In this document: one piece after another, positions 28,861 through 37,563 of the stretch
How the letters are laid out: each line of letters opens with the position of its first letter
Position numbering within the stretch: position 1 is the stretch's first letter
Source: Phenylobacterium sp.
GTDB lineage: Bacteria; Pseudomonadota; Alphaproteobacteria; Caulobacterales; Caulobacteraceae
Length of the DNA: 64,000 nucleotides
Reading direction: 5' to 3'
NCBI RefSeq assembly: GCF_025351295.1
Contig: NZ_JANXWD010000012.1
Span: 17,688-81,687, forward strand
Notes under the pieces: generated by a model
Database searches by the model: none
Seen by the model: the letters and a program-made list of their open reading frames with translations, nothing else
Told to the model about the DNA's origin: nothing
Program-made: the position numbers and the translations under genes

Positions 28861-31314
28861 CTAGTTGCCGCCCCTCTCGATCCGCGCCACGGACAGGAAG
28901 GCGTCGGGTGTGACCCGGATCGCCGCTCCCGTCGGGCAGGCCCGCACGCAGGCCGGGCCACCGGCCTTGCCCGAACACATATCGCACTTGATGGCCAGTT
29001 TCGGCGATTCGGCGCCGCCGGCCTTGGCCGCCTTCTTGCGCCATTCGTAGTCCGGCTGGCCAGGGCCGGGTCCCGCGCCGAACAGCATCCAGGCGAACAG
29101 GCTGGGCTTCTTGGGCGGCGGCTTGTCCATCTGGATCACGCCGTAGGGGCAGGCGCGCTGGCAGTTGCCGCAGCCGATGCAGGTGTCGTTGATGAACACC
29201 TCGCCGTCCGGGCCGCGCCGGATGGCGTTGGGCGGGCAGTCGCTCATGCAGTGCGGATGCTCGCAATGCCGGCACGAGGTCGGCACGTGGATGTTGGCGA
29301 AGGTGGTGCCGGCCTCGCGGTTGAGGCGCGACAGGCCGTCGTGGCTGTCGGCGCAGGCCTTCTCGCAGTTGTCGCAGCCGACGCAGAGGCTCTCGTCGAT
29401 CAGCAGCACGTCGGTGGCCTCGCCAATCCCCTGCTTGATCAGGAAGTTGGCGACCGAGGAGTACATGTCGACGGCGCCGCCGAACTCCTCCTTCTGGCTC
29501 TCGATGAAGGCGTTGATCTCCTGGCGGGCCTTCATCTCCGACTGCATCCGCTTGGCCAGCTCGGGCTTGCGGGCCAGCAGCGCACGGAATGGTTCGGCCG
29601 GAAGCTTGACGACTGTAGAGCGGATCGCGGCCTTCACGGTCGTCGACCGCGGCCGGCGCTCCATCATCGCCATCTCGCCGGAATAGGACCCGGCGGGCAC
29701 GTAGGACATGAACACCGGCTTCCCGCCGAGGTTCTTCTCCACGATCATCGAGCCCGAGCGAATGATGTAGAGGTCGTCCGAAAGGTCGCCCTCGTTGATG
29801 ATCGCCTCGCCGGGCTTGACGTCGATCACCTCGGCCCCGGCCAGCACATCCTTGATGTCGGCGGGGGTCAGGCCCGACTTGAAGATCTGCAGCACCTGCC
29901 GCTCGGTGGTGATGCGCTGCACGGTCTCGCGGGCCTGCGGCACCTGGGACATCAGCTTCAGGGCCAGCATGCGGGGCAGTTCGACGCAGATCGTCGGCTC
30001 GGCCGCGCGGATCGTCGCGCCGCGCTTGCGGCCCGAGATCAGGCCCACCTCGCCGAAGATCTCGCTGGCCGGGATCGACACGGTGATGTTCGGGTTCGCG
30101 GGATCGACCTCGACCTTCACCGAGCCTTCGGCGATGCCGAACACCGAGGAGCCGCTGTCGTTGCGGACGAAGATCGCATCGCCGGCCTTGTAGGCCCTGA
30201 CGTCCATTTCCAGCAGGAATTCCCGCATCTGCAGCGGCGAGAGGCCGTTCAGGATCTCCACGTGGCTGCGCAGGAACTCCAGCCAATCGGCCACCGAGCG
30301 GTTGCCGGGCAGGTTCTTCAGCTTGGCCTGCAGCAACGGTTCGTCGGCGGCTTCAAGCTGGCTGTTGCCGCTGATGAACTCGATGACGTCGTAGCCCTGG
30401 TTCATGCAGTGCTTGATCAGCGGATAGCCGGCCAGCGCCCCGATCACATAGATGCCGGCCTTGGTGCTCTCGAAGATCGGCGACAGGGTTGGGAAGGCGC
30501 TGCGGTCGGGGCCGGAGAACTGGATGCCGGCCGCCTCCACGAACGCGCGCGGCGGGGCGGCGCCCATCCGGGCGATGATCCGGTCGCACTTGTAGCGCGA
30601 GGAGCCCTGGGGGGTGTCGACCGTGACCCAGCCGGTCTCCACCAGGCTGGTGTTGCACTCGGTCAGGACGCTGATCCGCCCGGCGTCCCGGGCGGCCAGC
30701 AGGCCGTCCACGTTCGGCTTCTTGGCGGTGGGGAAGTCCGCGCCGCGGTTGACCAGGGTGACCGTGTTGTTCTGGCCGGAGTCGGCGATCAGCCCCATCG
30801 CGTTCTCGATGCCGGCATCGCCGCCGCCGATGACGAAGATGTGCTCGTCGGTATACTCGCCCGGATCGTCCAGCTGGTACTGGATGTGGGGCAGGGCTCC
30901 GCCGTCGCACCGCATGCGGTTCGGGTTGCCCTGGGTGCCGACGGCCAGGACGATGGTCTCGGCGTTGACCGGCTCGCCCTTGGTTAGCTCGATCGTGAAA
31001 TTGCCCTTGTCGCCGGTGATCGCCTTGACGTCGGCGTTGAACTTCACGTTCACGCCGGCCGCGGCGATGTCGTCATTCCACTGCTGCAGGATCTTCTCGC
31101 GCTTGCCGGCGTCGAACTCGGCGTCGGCGCGCAGCACCAGGACGACGGGCGTCGCCATGACGTGCTTGCCCTTCTGGTAGCGGAAGATGGTGTCGGAGAG
31201 GTGGTCGGTCTTCTCCAGCAGGACGTGGCTCAGGCCCTTCTTGGCGGCATGCGCAGCCGCGCTCAGTCCGGCGGGACCGGATCCGATGATCGCGACCTTA
31301 TAGAGTTCAGCCAT
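28861..31314 (-). CDS. FAD/NAD(P) oxidoreductase with two cNMP-binding domains and a four-cluster ferredoxin domain
   Basis: 817 aa. Residues 1-310 form a thioredoxin-reductase-like flavoprotein with two Rossmann motifs (VAIIGSGPAGLSAA and FVIGGGDAGIENA) but no redox CXXC. Two cyclic-nucleotide-binding domains follow at about 370-480 and 490-610. Their phosphate-binding cassettes read IFGEVGLISGRKRGAT and SGEMAMMERRPRSTT, both with the Glu and Arg. The C-terminal part (about 645-800) has four ferredoxin motifs with 16 Cys: CVGCDNCEKAC, CRHCEHPHCMSDC, CIGCGNCQRAC and CDMC...CVRAC. No TM is seen. It is first in an operon with a b-type membrane protein and a decahaem, so it probably passes NAD(P)H electrons to the membrane under cyclic-nucleotide control (inference). 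Confidence 0.88.
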   Translation of the reverse strand: MAELYKVAIIGSGPAGLSAAAHAAKKGLSHVLLEKTDHLSDTIFRYQKGKHVMATPVVLVLRADAEFDAGKREKILQQWNDDIAAAGVNVKFNADVKAITGDKGNFTIELTKGEPVNAETIVLAVGTQGNPNRMRCDGGALPHIQYQLDDPGEYTDEHIFVIGGGDAGIENAMGLIADSGQNNTVTLVNRGADFPTAKKPNVDGLLAARDAGRISVLTECNTSLVETGWVTVDTPQGSSRYKCDRIIARMGAAPPRAFVEAAGIQFSGPDRSAFPTLSPIFESTKAGIYVIGALAGYPLIKHCMNQGYDVIEFISGNSQLEAADEPLLQAKLKNLPGNRSVADWLEFLRSHVEILNGLSPLQMREFLLEMDVRAYKAGDAIFVRNDSGSSVFGIAEGSVKVEVDPANPNITVSIPASEIFGEVGLISGRKRGATIRAAEPTICVELPRMLALKLMSQVPQARETVQRITTERQVLQIFKSGLTPADIKDVLAGAEVIDVKPGEAIINEGDLSDDLYIIRSGSMIVEKNLGGKPVFMSYVPAGSYSGEMAMMERRPRSTTVKAAIRSTVVKLPAEPFRALLARKPELAKRMQSEMKARQEINAFIESQKEEFGGAVDMYSSVANFLIKQGIGEATDVLLIDESLCVGCDNCEKACADSHDGLSRLNREAGTTFANIHVPTSCRHCEHPHCMSDCPPNAIRRGPDGEVFINDTCIGCGNCQRACPYGVIQMDKPPPKKPSLFAWMLFGAGPGPGQPDYEWRKKAAKAGGAESPKLAIKCDMCSGKAGGPACVRACPTGAAIRVTPDAFLSVARIERGGN

Positions 31315-31456
31315 ACCCCAACGCCCCCAACGCCCCGGCCCATCTGGACCGCACCGCTATACTTTCACGCCTCCGCCCGGCTATTGCACAGTAAGATTTC
31401 CGATCTGGAGCGAACGCGGTAACACGCGCCACGGGTCGGAGGGGAGCACAAAGTCC

Positions 31457-33424
31457 ATGTCGGCGGAAGTCGGTCAGTTCGCCTTGATTCTCGCGCTGCT
31501 GCTCGCGCTCGTCCAGTCCGTGGCGCCGCTTTGGGGGGCATGGCGGGGCGACGGGGTGCTGATGGCGGTCGGCCGGGCCGCCGCGCGCCTGCAGGCGGGG
31601 TTCGTAATCCTGGCCTTCGGATGCCTCGCCTACGGCTATGTGACCTGCGATTTTTCGGTCGCCCTGGTGGCCGAGCACAGCAACACCAGCCAGCCCTTGC
31701 CCTACCGGTTCGCAGCCACCTGGGGCAGCCACGAGGGCTCGATGCTGCTCTGGGTGCTGATTCTGGCGATCTATGGCGCCGGCGTCGCCGTGTTCGGCCG
31801 AACCCTGCGCGAGACGCTGCAGGCCCGGGTGCTGGGCATCCAGGGGCTGATCGGCACGGCCTTCCTCAGCTTCCTGATCTTCACCTCCAACCCGTTCCTG
31901 CGCCTCGACCCGGCCCCGCTCGAGGGCCAGGAGCTCAATCCGCTGCTGCAGGACCCCGGCCTCGTGTTCCATCCGCCGACCCTCTATCTGGGCTATGTCG
32001 GGTTCTCGATGGCCTTCTGCTTCGCCGTCGCCGCGCTCATCGAGGGCCGCGTCGACGCGGCGTGGGCCCGGTGGGTGCGGCCCTGGGTGCTGGCCGCCTG
32101 GATCCCGCTGACCGCCGGCATCACCATGGGTAGCGCCTGGGCCTACTACGAGCTGGGCTGGGGCGGCTGGTGGTTCTGGGACCCGGTGGAGAACGCCTCC
32201 CTGATGCCCTGGCTGCTGGGCACCGCCCTGCTGCACTCGGCCATGGTGCTGGAGCGGCGCGGGGCGCTGGTCAGCTGGACGATCCTGCTGGCGATCCTGA
32301 CCTTCTCGCTCAGCCTGGTCGGCACCTTCCTGGTCCGCTCCGGCATCCTGACCAGCGTTCACGCCTTCGCGGTCGACCCGAAGCGGGGCGTCTATGTCCT
32401 GGGCATCATCGGGGTGACGACCGGACTGTCGCTGGCGCTCTACGCCTGGCGGGCCCCGGCGATCCGCTCTGGCGCGCTGTTTCAGCCGCTCTCGCGGGAA
32501 GGCGGCATCACGCTCAACAACGTCTTCCTGGCCGCGCTGTGCGCCACGGTGTTCCTGGGCACCTTCAGCCCGGTGTTCATCGAGATGTTCAACGGCGACA
32601 AGATTTCGGTCGGGCCGCCCTACTATGCGCGGACCTTCGCGCCGCTGGCCGTGCCGCTGCTGGCGCTGGCGGTGTTCGGGCCGATGCTGAACTGGAAGCG
32701 CGACACCGTGCGCAGCGCGTTCCGGCGCCTGCGGGTCCCGGCGGCCATCGCCGGCGTGGTGGTGGTCGCGGCGCTGATCCTCGCCGGGGTGAAGTTCGTG
32801 GTCACCGCCTTCGGCCTGGGCCTGGCGGCCTGGCTGGGGGCGGGCGCGGCGACGATCCTGGGCCGGCGCTGGTGGACCGGGCGAGCCTATCTGCTGCGTG
32901 CCGTGCGCACGACGCCCAGGGCGCTGTTCGGCCTGACCTTCGCCCATGCCGGCCTGGGCCTGGTGGTGCTGGGGATCACCGGCGTCACCGCCTGGCATTC
33001 CGACAAGGTGCTCAGCATGCAGCCGGGCGACACCGTGGCCTTCGCCGGCCGCACCCTGACTCTGAGCGCCCTGGAGACCGTCCAGGGCCCCAACTACGAG
33101 GCCCGCCAGGCGCGGTTCACGGTCAAGGGCAAGGGCGCGCCCTACACCCTCTCCAGCGAGCGGCGGTTCTATCCGTCGGCCCAGTCGCAGACCACCGAGG
33201 CGGGCATCCATGTGCGGCCCTGGGGCAACCTCTACGTCTCGGTGGGTGAGGAATCGGCGTCCGGCATCGTGGTGCGGCTCTGGAACCATCCCCTGATCGT
33301 GTGGATCTGGCTGGGCGGGATGACCATGGCGTTCGGCGGGGCGGTATCGCTCAGCGACCGGCGGCTGCGGCTGGGCGCGGCGGTGAAGCCGGCGGTCCTG
33401 GCGCAGCCGGTGGCGGCCGAGTGA
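31457..33424 (+). CDS. ccmF: Cytochrome c haem lyase subunit CcmF
   Basis: 655 aa polytopic inner-membrane protein. The periplasmic WWD haem-handling motif (GGWWFWDPVENAS) is present, and conserved His appear in FHPPTLYLGYVG, LLHSAMVLERR and RSGILTSVHAFA. It transfers haem from CcmE to apocytochromes together with CcmH/CcmI. It starts the ccmF-G-H-I operon and overlaps ccmG by 1 bp (TGATG). CcmABCDE are not in the window. The adjacent multihaem genes are obvious clients. Confidence 0.95.
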   Translation: MSAEVGQFALILALLLALVQSVAPLWGAWRGDGVLMAVGRAAARLQAGFVILAFGCLAYGYVTCDFSVALVAEHSNTSQPLPYRFAATWGSHEGSMLLWVLILAIYGAGVAVFGRTLRETLQARVLGIQGLIGTAFLSFLIFTSNPFLRLDPAPLEGQELNPLLQDPGLVFHPPTLYLGYVGFSMAFCFAVAALIEGRVDAAWARWVRPWVLAAWIPLTAGITMGSAWAYYELGWGGWWFWDPVENASLMPWLLGTALLHSAMVLERRGALVSWTILLAILTFSLSLVGTFLVRSGILTSVHAFAVDPKRGVYVLGIIGVTTGLSLALYAWRAPAIRSGALFQPLSREGGITLNNVFLAALCATVFLGTFSPVFIEMFNGDKISVGPPYYARTFAPLAVPLLALAVFGPMLNWKRDTVRSAFRRLRVPAAIAGVVVVAALILAGVKFVVTAFGLGLAAWLGAGAATILGRRWWTGRAYLLRAVRTTPRALFGLTFAHAGLGLVVLGITGVTAWHSDKVLSMQPGDTVAFAGRTLTLSALETVQGPNYEARQARFTVKGKGAPYTLSSERRFYPSAQSQTTEAGIHVRPWGNLYVSVGEESASGIVVRLWNHPLIVWIWLGGMTMAFGGAVSLSDRRLRLGAAVKPAVLAQPVAAE

Positions 33425-33957
33425 TGCGTCGCCTGCTGTTCATCGCCCCGATCCTGGCCTTCGCGGTGCTGATCGGCGTGTTTTTCGCCGGCCTGCACCG
33501 CGATCCGACGCTGCTGCCGTCGATGATGATCGGCAAACGCGTGCCGACGTTCGACCTGGCGGCCGTGCGCCCGGGCGACCAGGGCCTGCGGACCGGCGAC
33601 CTGGGCGGGGAGCCGGTGCTGCTGAACTACTACGCGTCCTGGTGTGTCGCCTGCCGGGCGGAGCACCCGATGCTGATGCGGCTGCGCGCCGAGGGCGTGC
33701 CGATCCACGGCGTCGACTGGAAGGACGAGCCGGAGGCCGGCAACAAGTGGCTGATCGACCGCGGCGACCCCTACCTCCGGGTCGGCAACGACCGCAGCGG
33801 GCGCACGGGCATCGACATGGGCGTCTCCGGCGTTCCCGAAACCTTCATTATCGATAAGCAGGGCCGCGTCCGCTATCGCCACGTCGGCGCCATCACCGAG
33901 GAGGACTGGTCGCAGAAGATCGGGCCCCTGATGCAGCGGCTGAAGGCGGAATCGTGA
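33424..33957 (+). CDS. ccmG: Thiol:disulfide interchange protein CcmG/DsbE
   Basis: 177 aa from ATG 33424. An N-terminal membrane anchor (about 3-22) precedes a thioredoxin fold with the active site WCVAC (C74, C77) and a cis-Pro motif GVSGVPETF. It reduces the CXXCH cysteines of apocytochromes in the periplasm before haem attachment. It overlaps ccmF by 1 bp and ccmH by 4 bp. Confidence 0.95.
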   Translation: MRRLLFIAPILAFAVLIGVFFAGLHRDPTLLPSMMIGKRVPTFDLAAVRPGDQGLRTGDLGGEPVLLNYYASWCVACRAEHPMLMRLRAEGVPIHGVDWKDEPEAGNKWLIDRGDPYLRVGNDRSGRTGIDMGVSGVPETFIIDKQGRVRYRHVGAITEEDWSQKIGPLMQRLKAES

Positions 33958-34418
33958 GGCGTATCCTGTCCACCGCGGCGGCCCTCGCCCTGCTGGCCGG
34001 CTCTGCCGCGGCGGTGGAGCCGGACGAGCAGCTGCGCGACCCGAAACTGGAGGCCCGCGCCCATTCGCTCAGCCGCGACCTGCGCTGCGTGGTCTGCCAG
34101 AACCAGTCGATCGACGATTCGGACGCGGCCCTGGCCCGCGACCTGCGGATCATCCTGCGCGAGCGGATCGCCGCCGGCGACACCGACGACCAGGCGGTGG
34201 CCTTCCTGGTGGCCCGCTACGGCAGCTTCGTGCAGCTGAAACCGCCGATCCGCGGCGACACCCTGGCGCTGTGGTTCGGGCCGCTGGCGGTGTTGCTGCT
34301 GGGCGGGGCGGGCGCGGCGGTCTACATCCGGGGCCGTTCGCCGGCCAAGGCTGCGGCGCTGACGGTGTCGGAGGAGGCCGAGTTGGCCGAACTGCTTGAG
34401 CGTGACGAGGCGCGTTGA
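33954..34418 (+). CDS. ccmH: Cytochrome c maturation protein CcmH (CycL)
   Basis: 154 aa from GTG 33954, overlapping ccmG. It has a signal peptide (about 1-20), the LRCVVCQNQS redox motif (C45, C48) in a three-helix domain, and a C-terminal TM at about 103-122. It is a thioredox partner of CcmG that holds apocytochrome for haem ligation. The short single-domain form fits organisms with a separate CcmI, which is encoded next. Confidence 0.95.
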   Translation: MRRILSTAAALALLAGSAAAVEPDEQLRDPKLEARAHSLSRDLRCVVCQNQSIDDSDAALARDLRIILRERIAAGDTDDQAVAFLVARYGSFVQLKPPIRGDTLALWFGPLAVLLLGGAGAAVYIRGRSPAKAAALTVSEEAELAELLERDEAR

Positions 34419-35651
34419 ATGATTCTCTGGATTATCCTGACCCTGATGACCGTGTTCGCGGCCGTCGGGTTGACGATACCCCTGGTGCGCCGCGCCGACG
34501 CCCCCAAGGCCGAGCGCAATGACAGCCTGGGCGTGTTGAAGGCGCAGCTGGGCGAGCTGGAGACCCAGGCCGCGACCGGGGTGCTGGAGGGGGCGGAGGC
34601 CGACGCGCTGAAGAGCGACCTGAAGCGCCGGGTGCTGGCGGAGGGCCGCAGGTCCGAGGCGCAGGCCCGGCCGCTCAGCGAGCGTACGCTGCTGTTCGTG
34701 GCCCTGGGCACGGTCGCGATCGTCACCCTGGCCGGCACCGGCCTCTATGCCTTCCTGGGCAAGCCGGGGTTGAAGGCTGCGGGCGGCGTCGCCACCGCCC
34801 AGGCCGGCGCGGTCCCGGCCGGCGGGCCGCAGGACGGCTCGCCGCACGGCGACCCGGCCAGCGTGATCGCCCAGCTCGAAACCCAGATGAAGCAGCACCC
34901 GGACAACGCCGAGGGCTGGCGGATGCTGGGCTGGTCCTATCTGCAGACCGGACGCAACGCCGACGCCGCGAGCGCCTACGGTAAGGCTGCGGCGCTCTCG
35001 CCCCGCAACGCCGAATACCTGTCCGCCCAGGGCGAGGCGACGGTGCTGGCCGCCGACGGCCAGGTGACCCCGGCCGCCCAGGATGTGTTCCGCAGGGCTG
35101 TTGCCGCCGATGCCGCCGACCCGCGCGCCCGCTACTACCTTGGCGTGGCCAAGGATCAGGCCGGCGACCACAAGGGCGCCATGGACGACTGGATCGACCT
35201 GCTGAAGTCCGCCCCCCCGAACGCGCCCTGGGCGCCGGAGGTGCGGGCTTTCGTGGTCAAGGTGGCCACCGAGCGCAACCTCGACATCGCCGGGCGCCTG
35301 CCGCCGGCCATGGCGGCCGGTCCGGTGGATGCCGGTCCGGTGCCCGCCGGGCCCGTGGACTCCGGTCCGCGCGGGCCCACCCAGCAGCAGGTGGCCGCCG
35401 CTCAGGGCATGAGCGACGGCGATCGCCAGCAGATGATCCAGGGCATGGTCAACGGCCTGTCCGCCAGGCTGAAGCAGAACCCGCGCGACCGGGCCGGCTG
35501 GGAGCAGCTGATCCGCGCCCGCATGGTGCTGAACCAGCCGGACCAGGCGGCGACCGCCTATCGCGACGCCAGCCGCGCCTTCGCGGGCTCGCCGGGCGAC
35601 CAGCAGGCCCTGCGCCAGGCGGCCCAGCAACTCGGCATTCCGGTCACCTGA
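34419..35651 (+). CDS. ccmI: Cytochrome c maturation apocytochrome chaperone CcmI (CycH)
   Basis: 410 aa starting directly after the ccmH stop. TMs at about 2-22 and 90-110 enclose a cytoplasmic helical loop. The periplasmic part contains TPR repeats (PDNAEGWRMLGWSYLQTGR, PRNAEYLSAQGEATV, ADPRARYYLGVAK). A low-complexity Gly-Pro-Val repeat (about 295-322) links to another TPR-like segment. CcmI binds the C-terminus of apocytochromes and delivers them to CcmFH. It is the last gene of the ccm operon, and phoR follows by 3 bp. Confidence 0.92.
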   Translation: MILWIILTLMTVFAAVGLTIPLVRRADAPKAERNDSLGVLKAQLGELETQAATGVLEGAEADALKSDLKRRVLAEGRRSEAQARPLSERTLLFVALGTVAIVTLAGTGLYAFLGKPGLKAAGGVATAQAGAVPAGGPQDGSPHGDPASVIAQLETQMKQHPDNAEGWRMLGWSYLQTGRNADAASAYGKAAALSPRNAEYLSAQGEATVLAADGQVTPAAQDVFRRAVAADAADPRARYYLGVAKDQAGDHKGAMDDWIDLLKSAPPNAPWAPEVRAFVVKVATERNLDIAGRLPPAMAAGPVDAGPVPAGPVDSGPRGPTQQQVAAAQGMSDGDRQQMIQGMVNGLSARLKQNPRDRAGWEQLIRARMVLNQPDQAATAYRDASRAFAGSPGDQQALRQAAQQLGIPVT

Positions 35652-35654
35652 CGC

Positions 35655-36794
35655 ATGTCCGACCTCGCCGACAGGCCCGGCGCCGGCCCGGCGGCCCAGC
35701 TGATCCTGGAGCTGCTGCCCGAGCCGGTGATCCTGGTGCAGGGCGCCGACGGCGAGCCGCCGGAGATCGCCTACGGCAACCGGGCCGCCCGCGAGGTCTT
35801 CCGCATCGAGCTGGCCGGCGCGCCGCTGGGCGCCGCCCTGCGCCGGCCGGAGGTGCTGGAGGCCATCGAGGGGGCGCTGGCCACCTCGACCAACGCCGAG
35901 GTGGCCTTCGAGACCATCGGTGTCCAGCCCAGGTTCTGGCGCGCCTTCGCCCGGCCGCTGGAGACCGGGGAGGGTGGCCTGCGCCAGCTGGTGGTGATGT
36001 TGCGCGACGAGACCGACGCGCGGCGCACCGAGCGCATGCGCGCCGACTTCCTGGCCAACGCCAGTCATGAGCTGCGCACTCCGCTTGCCTCCCTGGCTGG
36101 CTTCGTCGAGACCCTGCGCACCCACGCCAAGGACGACACCGAGGCGCGGGAGAAATTCCTGGGGATCATGGCCCAGCAGGCTACCCGGATGGCGCGGCTG
36201 GTGGACGACCTGCTGTCGCTGAGCCGCATCGAGTTGAACGAGCACATCGCCCCGTCCGGCCGCGTGGACCTGGCGCGGACCATCCAGGACGTCTCCGACG
36301 CCATCCGACCGCTGACCGCCGAGCGCGGGGTGACCATCGCGGTCACCGCCGATCCCGACGCGACGTCGGTGACGGGCGACCGCGACCAGCTGGTCCAGGT
36401 GATCCAGAACCTGGTGGACAACGCGGTGAAGTATACGCCGCGCGGCGGCCGGGTCGCCGTGGCCCTGGTGGCCGCCCCGTCGCTGGAGGCGGCGCGCGCG
36501 CCCAGCCGCACCGGCGTCGGGTTGTCCCTGCTCTCGCCCGACAGTTCCGACCGGCAGGCCTATGTGGTGTTGCGGGTCACCGACGAGGGCCCCGGCATCG
36601 CGCGCCAGCATCTGCCGCGCCTCTCCGAACGGTTCTATCGCGTCGAGGGCCAGCGCAGTGGCGGCACCGGCCTGGGCCTGGCCATCGTCAAGCACGTGGT
36701 AAACCGCCACCGCGGCGGGTTCGCGGTCGAAAGCGCCGAGGGCGAGGGCAGCACGTTCAGCGTCTATCTGCCGATTGCGCCCGCGCAAAGCTGA
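35655..36794 (+). CDS. phoR: Phosphate-regulon sensor histidine kinase PhoR
   Basis: 379 aa. A PAS-like domain lies at about 10-120, a DHp domain with the phospho-acceptor His138 (FLANASHELRTPL) follows, and then a HATPase domain (N box QVIQNLVDNAVKYTP, DEGPGIA, GGTGLGLAIVKHV). No membrane segment precedes the PAS domain, and an in-frame TGA two codons before the ATG rules out a longer N-terminus. E. coli PhoR is membrane-anchored, so signalling here must rely on PhoU or another contact. It lies upstream of a phoU-like gene and phoB. Confidence 0.9.
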   Translation: MSDLADRPGAGPAAQLILELLPEPVILVQGADGEPPEIAYGNRAAREVFRIELAGAPLGAALRRPEVLEAIEGALATSTNAEVAFETIGVQPRFWRAFARPLETGEGGLRQLVVMLRDETDARRTERMRADFLANASHELRTPLASLAGFVETLRTHAKDDTEAREKFLGIMAQQATRMARLVDDLLSLSRIELNEHIAPSGRVDLARTIQDVSDAIRPLTAERGVTIAVTADPDATSVTGDRDQLVQVIQNLVDNAVKYTPRGGRVAVALVAAPSLEAARAPSRTGVGLSLLSPDSSDRQAYVVLRVTDEGPGIARQHLPRLSERFYRVEGQRSGGTGLGLAIVKHVVNRHRGGFAVESAEGEGSTFSVYLPIAPAQS

Positions 36795-36853
36795 GCGTCG
36801 CAAAACTGTCGTAGGACCGCATTAGTTTGCGCCTTCAGAGAGCGAGGGGCTGA

Positions 36854-37549
36854 GTGAACCGTAGCCTGCAGTCCGAGTTGCGCCAGCTGGTCGCCGAGGT
36901 CATCCGCATGGGCGGCCTGGCGGAGGCGCAGGTGGTCGACGCGGTGGACGCCGTGGTGCGCCGCGACGTACCGCTGGCCCAGGCCCTGATCATCCGCGAC
37001 CTGCGCCTGGACACCATGCAGAGCGACGTGGAGCGCCGGGCCGTGGCCCTGATCGCCCGCCACCATCCCGGCGAGGCCGACTTGCGCCGGGCCATCTCGA
37101 CCCTGAAGCTGGCCATGAACCTGGAGCGCTGCGGCGACCTGGCGCGCAACATCGCCAAGCGCAGCCTAGTGCTCTCGGCCGGCGAGCCGCTGCTGCCGCT
37201 GACCGGGGCCATCGAGCGCATGGGACGGCTGGTCTCGGCGCGGCTGCGCGAGGTGCTGGACGCCTATGCCGCCGGCGATGTCGAGCCGGCGCTGGACGTC
37301 TGGCGCCGTGACGGCGAGGTGGACGAACACTACGAAAGCCTGTTCCGCGAGCTGCTGGCCCTGATGACCAGCCGCCCGGGCCAGGTGGCGGCCGGCGCGC
37401 ACCTGCTGTTCGTCGCCAAGAACCTCGAGCGGATCGGCGACCACGCCACCAACATCGCCGAGATCCTGCACTTCCAGATGACCGGCGAGGAACTGACGGG
37501 CGAACGGCCCAAGGTCAGCCTGCCCGATACGGAGACCTCGCCATCGTAA
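36854..37549 (+). CDS. phoU: PhoU-domain phosphate signalling protein (phoR-phoB linked copy)
   Basis: 231 aa from GTG 36854, with GAGGGG upstream. It is the two-bundle PhoU fold with repeated E-x-x-x-D metal-type motifs (NLERCGDLARNIAKR and NLERIGDHATNIAEI). PhoU connects the Pst transporter to PhoR and keeps the regulon off when phosphate is plentiful. A second copy lies at 47470 in the pst operon. This copy sits between kinase and regulator genes, so it may be the one that contacts the soluble PhoR. Its stop lies inside the phoB start region. Confidence 0.88.
   Translation: MNRSLQSELRQLVAEVIRMGGLAEAQVVDAVDAVVRRDVPLAQALIIRDLRLDTMQSDVERRAVALIARHHPGEADLRRAISTLKLAMNLERCGDLARNIAKRSLVLSAGEPLLPLTGAIERMGRLVSARLREVLDAYAAGDVEPALDVWRRDGEVDEHYESLFRELLALMTSRPGQVAAGAHLLFVAKNLERIGDHATNIAEILHFQMTGEELTGERPKVSLPDTETSPS
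37531..37545 (+). promoter_or_regulatory. Possible ribosome-binding site and non-canonical AUC start of phoB
   Basis: GGAG at 37531-37534 lies 8 bases before ATC 37543. Reading from that ATC gives IVTPYVLVVEDE, the complete first strand of a receiver domain. No ATG, GTG or TTG exists in frame between about 37470 and 37564. The site overlaps the phoU stop (TAA 37547-37549). Confidence 0.4.
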
Positions 37550-37563
37550 CCCCCTACGTTCTG

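Noticed and set aside
36806..36823. Pho box before the phoR-linked phoU
   Set aside because: CTGTCGT then CCGCATT in 11-bp phase is only a partial match, so it was not listed as a feature.
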